Shown here: piece after piece, positions 62,866 through 64,000 of the stretch
How the letters are laid out: every line of letters starts with the position of its first letter
Position numbering within the stretch: position 1 is the first letter of the stretch
Origin: Larimichthys crocea
Lineage: Eukaryota > Chordata > Actinopteri > Sciaenidae
Length of the DNA stretch: 64,000 nucleotides
Reading direction: 5' to 3'
Assembly: GCF_000972845.2 (NCBI RefSeq)
Contig: NC_040018.1
Span: forward strand, 7,499,266 to 7,563,265
Program-made: the position numbers and the translations under genes
The notes under the pieces: generated by a model
The model's input: the letters and a program-made list of their open reading frames with translations, nothing else
Database searches by the model: none
Told to the model about the DNA's origin: nothing

Positions 62866-64000
62866 ATGAACACTTGAGACATTCAGATTGACTCTGGGGA
62901 ATCAATGGATAACATCTGTGTGTTCCAAACATATGATATAACCATCAGGCTGTTTTACATTTTGAAGACGACATTTTAAAAAATGCACATCAAATTTTTC
63001 AGACCAAAGTGTTCAGACTTTCAGGTGCTGTGTAGCAGAGAACCGAAAATAACAGAATCACATGACACACAATAAAAGAACTGTGACGTTTTAAGAAAAA
63101 TTTTACAGCGGTAGTTTTGGAATCACAAAGAAGTTGTAACTATCAGACAACATCGCTTAAATGAAACCTTTGGCAGACAGCACATTAACAAGACCTTGTA
63201 ACTTACGAGCATCAACCAATGGAAAGCGTTAGCGTCTGTAGGGACTACAAACACCGTGGCTGAAAGAAAACTAAACATATAAAGCTCTGCTTGCGGTGTT
63301 AGAAGATGCTGAAGCATGAACTAAATTTTCTCTTCACCTCATGTACAACTTTAAAACTGATGGTCAGGAGTCAGCTTCTGAGGACAATGAACATTGAGTC
63401 TGGATAACGCGTCCTGATTAAAGTGACATCTTGCTCACACCTATCAAAAAATATTATTTTTTTAATTAAAGGAGACTCCACAGGATACCGCTGAATAACA
63501 TCAAGTCTTCACATCCTCACTTTGCTGACTGAAAAGGGTCACGACTAAACTCTGCAAAGACACATTGTGGGGATATTTCTTCTAAACCTCGATCCTTCAG
63601 GTCGTTTGTTCAGTCTCCATCCTCTCCTCACCATATAGAATTCTATATAATTTAATACATCCATAATAATTTATCAGATTCTGAGTGCACTAGACATTTT
63701 ACAGCTACATATGAAACAGAAGCAGTTCATTGCAGGTTACTATAAATAGGTTCTCCACACACTATTAATAACAACATTGCCATAAACTGAAGATGGACTG
63801 AAGTACAGCTAAACAGTGCAAATCAAACCCTGTAATCAGTGTGGGGGATACAGATGGGTGTACCACTGTGATCAAAACACACAATGATTTGAGCTAGAAA
63901 GAGAAGAAGAGAGTCTGTGTGACACAAACCTTAATGATCCTGTCACGACTTAAAGAATTTCCCAAATACATCTGACATTGATATCACCATATACCAATAA
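62866..64000. other. 3' flank of gene B, nothing recognised
   Basis: AT-rich sequence without a coding pattern, tRNA or clear transposon. A third mucin gene could lie further downstream, but nothing in the window shows it. Confidence 0.5.

Overview
The window is vertebrate, almost certainly teleost fish, genomic DNA. The genes are split into many short exons with GT-AG introns. The repeats are typical of fish: Tc1, hAT, piggyBac-like and pogo elements, L2/CR1-like and L1/Tx1-like LINEs, and long (GT)n arrays. Both genes are secreted gel-forming mucins of the MUC2/MUC5 type, in tandem on the + strand. No other protein-coding gene and no RNA gene could be supported.

Gene A (16-18335) enters from the left edge at the end of its second C8 domain and runs to its stop codon. 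I place 33 exons, 5595 coding bases, about 1864 residues. The domain order is C8-2/TIL2, D', VWD3/C8-3/TIL3, a short Thr/Pro/Ser (PTS) region holding two CysD domains, VWD4 with an intact GDPH motif, C8-4/TIL4, VWC-like modules, C-terminal cystine knot (CTCK), and an Arg5 tail. A polyadenylation signal lies at 18501.

The intergenic stretch (about 18.5-35.4 kb) is a graveyard of transposons. It holds a hAT-like fragment, a dead Tc1 element, a piggyBac-like element bounded by TTAA, two minus-strand LINEs, one plus-strand LINE tail, a pogo/Tigger-type MITE and several microsatellites.

Gene B (35484-62660) is complete. It has a TATA box at 35424, an ATG at 35484, 47 exons, 9705 coding bases and about 3234 residues. 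From the second C8 domain onward its exons match those of gene A one for one, and every length difference is a multiple of three, so the genes are tandem duplicates. Gene B differs in four main ways. It has no CysD domains. The GDPH motif of VWD4 is replaced. It has a longer Thr/Pro linker between VWD4 and C8-4. Most strikingly, an exon that is 123 bases in gene A is 2751 bases in gene B. That exon encodes roughly 50 copies of a 13-17 residue repeat around the core SGAGQPS, placed inside a VWC-like module in the C-terminal half, far from the usual central mucin domain.

Both products should be made in goblet or other mucus-secreting cells, dimerise through the CTCK, multimerise through the N-terminal D domains, and form mucus gels. 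The best candidate for something undescribed is the C-terminal SGAG mucin domain of gene B, combined with loss of the GDPH site.
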